A stretch of 64,000 bases of DNA from NCBI RefSeq assembly GCF_000426685.1, contig NZ_AUFV01000008.1:273644-337643 (forward strand), written 5' to 3'. The number at the start of each line of letters is the position of its first letter. The first letter of the stretch is position 1. Below are positions 62,697 through 64,000 of the stretch, piece by piece. The position numbers and the translations under genes are program-made. A model generated the notes under the pieces. The model saw nothing but the letters and a program-made list of their open reading frames with translations, made no database searches and was not told the origin of the DNA. Origin of the DNA: Solimonas flava DSM 18980 (GTDB taxonomy: Bacteria > Pseudomonadota > Gammaproteobacteria > Nevskiales > Nevskiaceae).

Positions 62697-62833
62697 TGCT
62701 ATCGCGTCCGCCTTCGTTTCCGCTCCTAAAAACGCGACCGTCGTGTAATCAAAGCCTTGCGAGCAAGCGCGGCGAGTTATACGGACAGCATTACGGATTA
62801 GGCGGACAGCCTCGTCCGTCTAATTGGCGTTAG
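62697..62833 (+). CDS. small ORF ending in attC, doubtful
   Basis: A 45-codon ORF (MLSRPPSFPLLKTR...) with a good GAGGAG nine nt before the ATG and a stop inside the attC at 62788-62835. It may be the remnant of a previous cassette gene. No family recognised; the last third simply reads through the attC, as cassette ORFs often do. Confidence 0.3.
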
Positions 62834-62835
62834 GC
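62788..62835 (+). repeat. integron attC-like site (upstream)
   Basis: GCATTAC (62788-62794, degenerate R'') and GTTAGGC (62829-62835, canonical R' GTTRRRY) flank a hairpin ATTAGGCGGAC-AGCCTC-GTCCGTCTAAT (one G-T mismatch). The two halves are complementary with small bulges, as needed for single-strand recombination by IntI. R'' fits the RYYYAAC consensus at 5 of 7 positions, so this site is somewhat decayed. Confidence 0.65.
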
Positions 62836-63786
62836 CCAAATCAGGACGGGCGCGAAGTTGAAAGACAAACTTGAACTAACTTGGGAAGTCGACTTTGGCA
62901 ACCCGGGCGTAGACGACGCCAATGACAATCCGCTCGCCCGTGCGACCGATCGACTGTTCAGGCTTGGGAAGCCTTTCACTCGGTTGGGCAAATGTTTCTT
63001 CATGGAGCCAGCTGGCATCGTTAGGTGGCTCGGAATTTTTGTGCATTCGGCCGGCGACAGAACACTCTTCTTCCCCGGCGATGCGGCGCCAAATGACTAC
63101 ATCCGTGCAGTTGAGCACAAATCTGACCGCTGGAACCAACCTTTTCAAATTGACCATCTTAGCCTTGAGCCAGATTGGCAAAGTTGGCATCTCACTTCGG
63201 GGCAATCCAAAGAGCACTTAGGAAAACTTGCCACACACAAACTAGATTCCGAGCGTACGTTTTGGTTCGGAATGAGTGTTGCCGCTGAGAACCTTCGTGT
63301 TGTGAAGAATACGACTCGGGTAATTGCGGACACGCCAGTAAGCGATACTGACAGACGGGCAGAGGTGTTTAAACAATCGCGCGAGGGCGCCATTTTCCAG
63401 ATGATGACTCTCAACTCAGGTCATCAGCAGATTCCACCCGAGGGGTTCTTGCATTTCTCGGTCATCGTCGGCTCGCCCGGCTTTCCTATCGGAAGCGGAG
63501 AAATACTCGGTTTGCCCCATGGAGGCCCTTTTCTTGCCAAACCGCCCCTGCCTCCCAGCGAGAAAGTTCCTAGCCGTCTTTACCGCTTGGTCCTGTCGGA
63601 GTCAGTCGAGTTAGAAATTACCGTCTCTGCACATGCAGGGCCGTTAAGCACCAATGTCGTCTACAGTTGTGCGCAGTCAGGTACGCAGGCCGCAAAATGA
63701 ATTGCCATCCTTGGCCTAACAATGAGTTGCACTCCGACGTCCCAGCCGCCGCTTCGCGGCACCTGGGTCGCGGGTGAACTTGGGCG
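62830..63786 (+). mobile_element. integron gene cassette (one ORF plus attC)
   Basis: Segment between the G/TT cut points of the attC-like sites at 62788-62835 and 63714-63792. It has a single ORF that nearly fills it, short non-coding ends and visibly lower GC than the chromosome, as expected of a mobile gene cassette. No integrase gene is in the window, so this could be a CALIN (attC cluster without integrase) or part of an integron beyond the right edge. Confidence 0.7.
62858..63700 (+). CDS. cassette-encoded hypothetical protein
   Basis: 280-residue protein of unknown function carried in the integron cassette. Starts at TTG 62858; no strong ribosome site is visible, as is common for cassettes. 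No signal peptide or membrane helix. Visible features: IVRWLGIFVHSAGDRTLFFPG near 54-74, a middle region rich in charged residues, and a beta-rich C-terminal part (LYRLVLSESVELEITVSAH). I cannot match it to a family. Codon use is less GC-biased than in neighbouring chromosomal genes, in line with recent transfer. Confidence 0.7.
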   Translation: MKDKLELTWEVDFGNPGVDDANDNPLARATDRLFRLGKPFTRLGKCFFMEPAGIVRWLGIFVHSAGDRTLFFPGDAAPNDYIRAVEHKSDRWNQPFQIDHLSLEPDWQSWHLTSGQSKEHLGKLATHKLDSERTFWFGMSVAAENLRVVKNTTRVIADTPVSDTDRRAEVFKQSREGAIFQMMTLNSGHQQIPPEGFLHFSVIVGSPGFPIGSGEILGLPHGGPFLAKPPLPPSEKVPSRLYRLVLSESVELEITVSAHAGPLSTNVVYSCAQSGTQAAK

Positions 63787-63792
63787 TTGAGG
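63714..63792 (+). repeat. integron attC site (downstream)
   Basis: R'' GCCTAAC (63714-63720), left arm AATGAGTTGCACTCCG, central loop with GCCGCTTCGCGGC, right arm CGGGTGAACTTGGGC, and R' GTTGAGG (63786-63792). The arms are largely complementary. The loop sequence and arms are like common gammaproteobacterial attC sites. R' departs from GTTRRRY at its last base, where the IS element begins. Confidence 0.8.
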
Positions 63793-64000
63793 CTGTAGAA
63801 AAACCCTTGAACCCGGTCTGAATTGGCACGTAACACGCTGCTGTTTTCCCATCTGAATGGAGCAGCATCATGGCGCGCTACAAGCCGGTTGATCGTCATC
63901 TGTCGAAGCTGCTCGCGGTGCGTTTCTCCGAGCAGATTCTGCCGGGCAGCTTTGAATATGCAGTGAACTGGCTGGTCGATCACCAGATCGACATGCGCGT
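63789..64000 (+). mobile_element. IS1182-family insertion sequence, left end
   Basis: GGCTGTAGAAAAACCC right after the attC core looks like the terminal repeat of IS1182-type elements, and a transposase gene starts 80 nt later. The element continues past the right edge, so its right end and target duplication cannot be checked. The exact left border is uncertain by a few bases. Confidence 0.7.
63870..64000 (+). CDS. IS1182-family transposase, partial
   Basis: First 43 codons of a transposase: MARYKPVDRHLSKLLAV, then RFSEQILPGSFEYAVNWLVD and HQIDM. The ILPGSFEYA.N.L.DH..D pattern is the N-terminal signature of IS1182 transposases. A GGAG lies nine nt before ATG 63870. Cut by the right edge; the DDE residues are not in view. 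Confidence 0.85.
   Translation, partial: MARYKPVDRHLSKLLAVRFSEQILPGSFEYAVNWLVDHQIDMR

Overview
The window looks like chromosomal DNA of a high-GC gammaproteobacterium. Gene content (queA/tgt/yajC/secDF, H-NS with a GRGRTP core, DUF1302/DUF1329/MMPL envelope genes, a MalT-like LuxR regulator) fits the Nevskiales/Solimonadaceae, but that placement is inference from gene families, not from a marker gene. No rRNA, tRNA or CRISPR array was seen. Most of the window has very high GC and strong third-position GC bias, which creates many long false antisense frames; the first 9.5 kb and the last ~1.4 kb are visibly less GC-rich and look acquired.

Layout. (1) 1-9.5 kb, minus strand: an exopolysaccharide/O-antigen operon running from a polyprenyl-phosphate sugar transferase through Wza-like, glycosyltransferase and Wzc-like proteins into a four-gene CDP-3,6-dideoxyhexose pathway (reductase, cytidylyltransferase, 4,6-dehydratase, 3-dehydratase; the last is cut by the left edge). 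A sigma-54-like promoter lies upstream. (2) 9.6-26.3 kb: the usually contiguous queA-tgt-yajC-secD-secF cluster, here split by about 10 kb holding UDP-glucose dehydrogenase and a UDP-glucuronate epimerase, an acyl-CoA dehydrogenase, H-NS, glutathione peroxidase, a zinc metallopeptidase, a TetR regulator and an exported nitrilase-like/amine-oxidase pair. (3) 26.6-57 kb: a large catabolic region. A 903-residue LuxR/MalT-type regulator is followed by two long minus-strand operons. One encodes an acetophenone-carboxylase-like ATP-dependent ketone carboxylase (two HyuA-type subunits, one HyuB-type, one small zinc subunit), three SDRs, two acetoacetyl-CoA-synthetase-like ligases, an SCP2-type thiolase and accessory enzymes. 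The other encodes an MMPL/RND transporter, two DUF1329 proteins, a YCF48 protein and a DUF1302 outer-membrane protein. (4) 57-61.2 kb: plus-strand housekeeping and hypothetical genes (DUF1295, CMD, YaeQ, MBL hydrolase, SDR). (5) 61.2-64 kb: REP-like repeats, a HAD hydrolase, an IS256 remnant, one integron gene cassette between two attC sites, and the start of an IS1182-family element that abuts the second attC.

How it may work together. The inferred pathway of region 3 is: uptake of a hydrophobic substrate by the DUF1302/DUF1329/YCF48/MMPL module, conversion to a ketone by SDRs and a hydrolase, ATP-dependent carboxylation to a beta-keto acid, CoA activation, and thiolytic cleavage. The strongest regulatory evidence is a 16-bp dyad (CTACCCGCTCGGGTAG or close) placed exactly 20 bp from a CTTAGT hexamer in front of both long operons, with a third 14/16 copy in the same geometry before the acyl-CoA dehydrogenase at 15.6 kb. 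Both long operons then open with a tiny ORF carrying an ideal ribosome binding site. The substrate is not evident from sequence.
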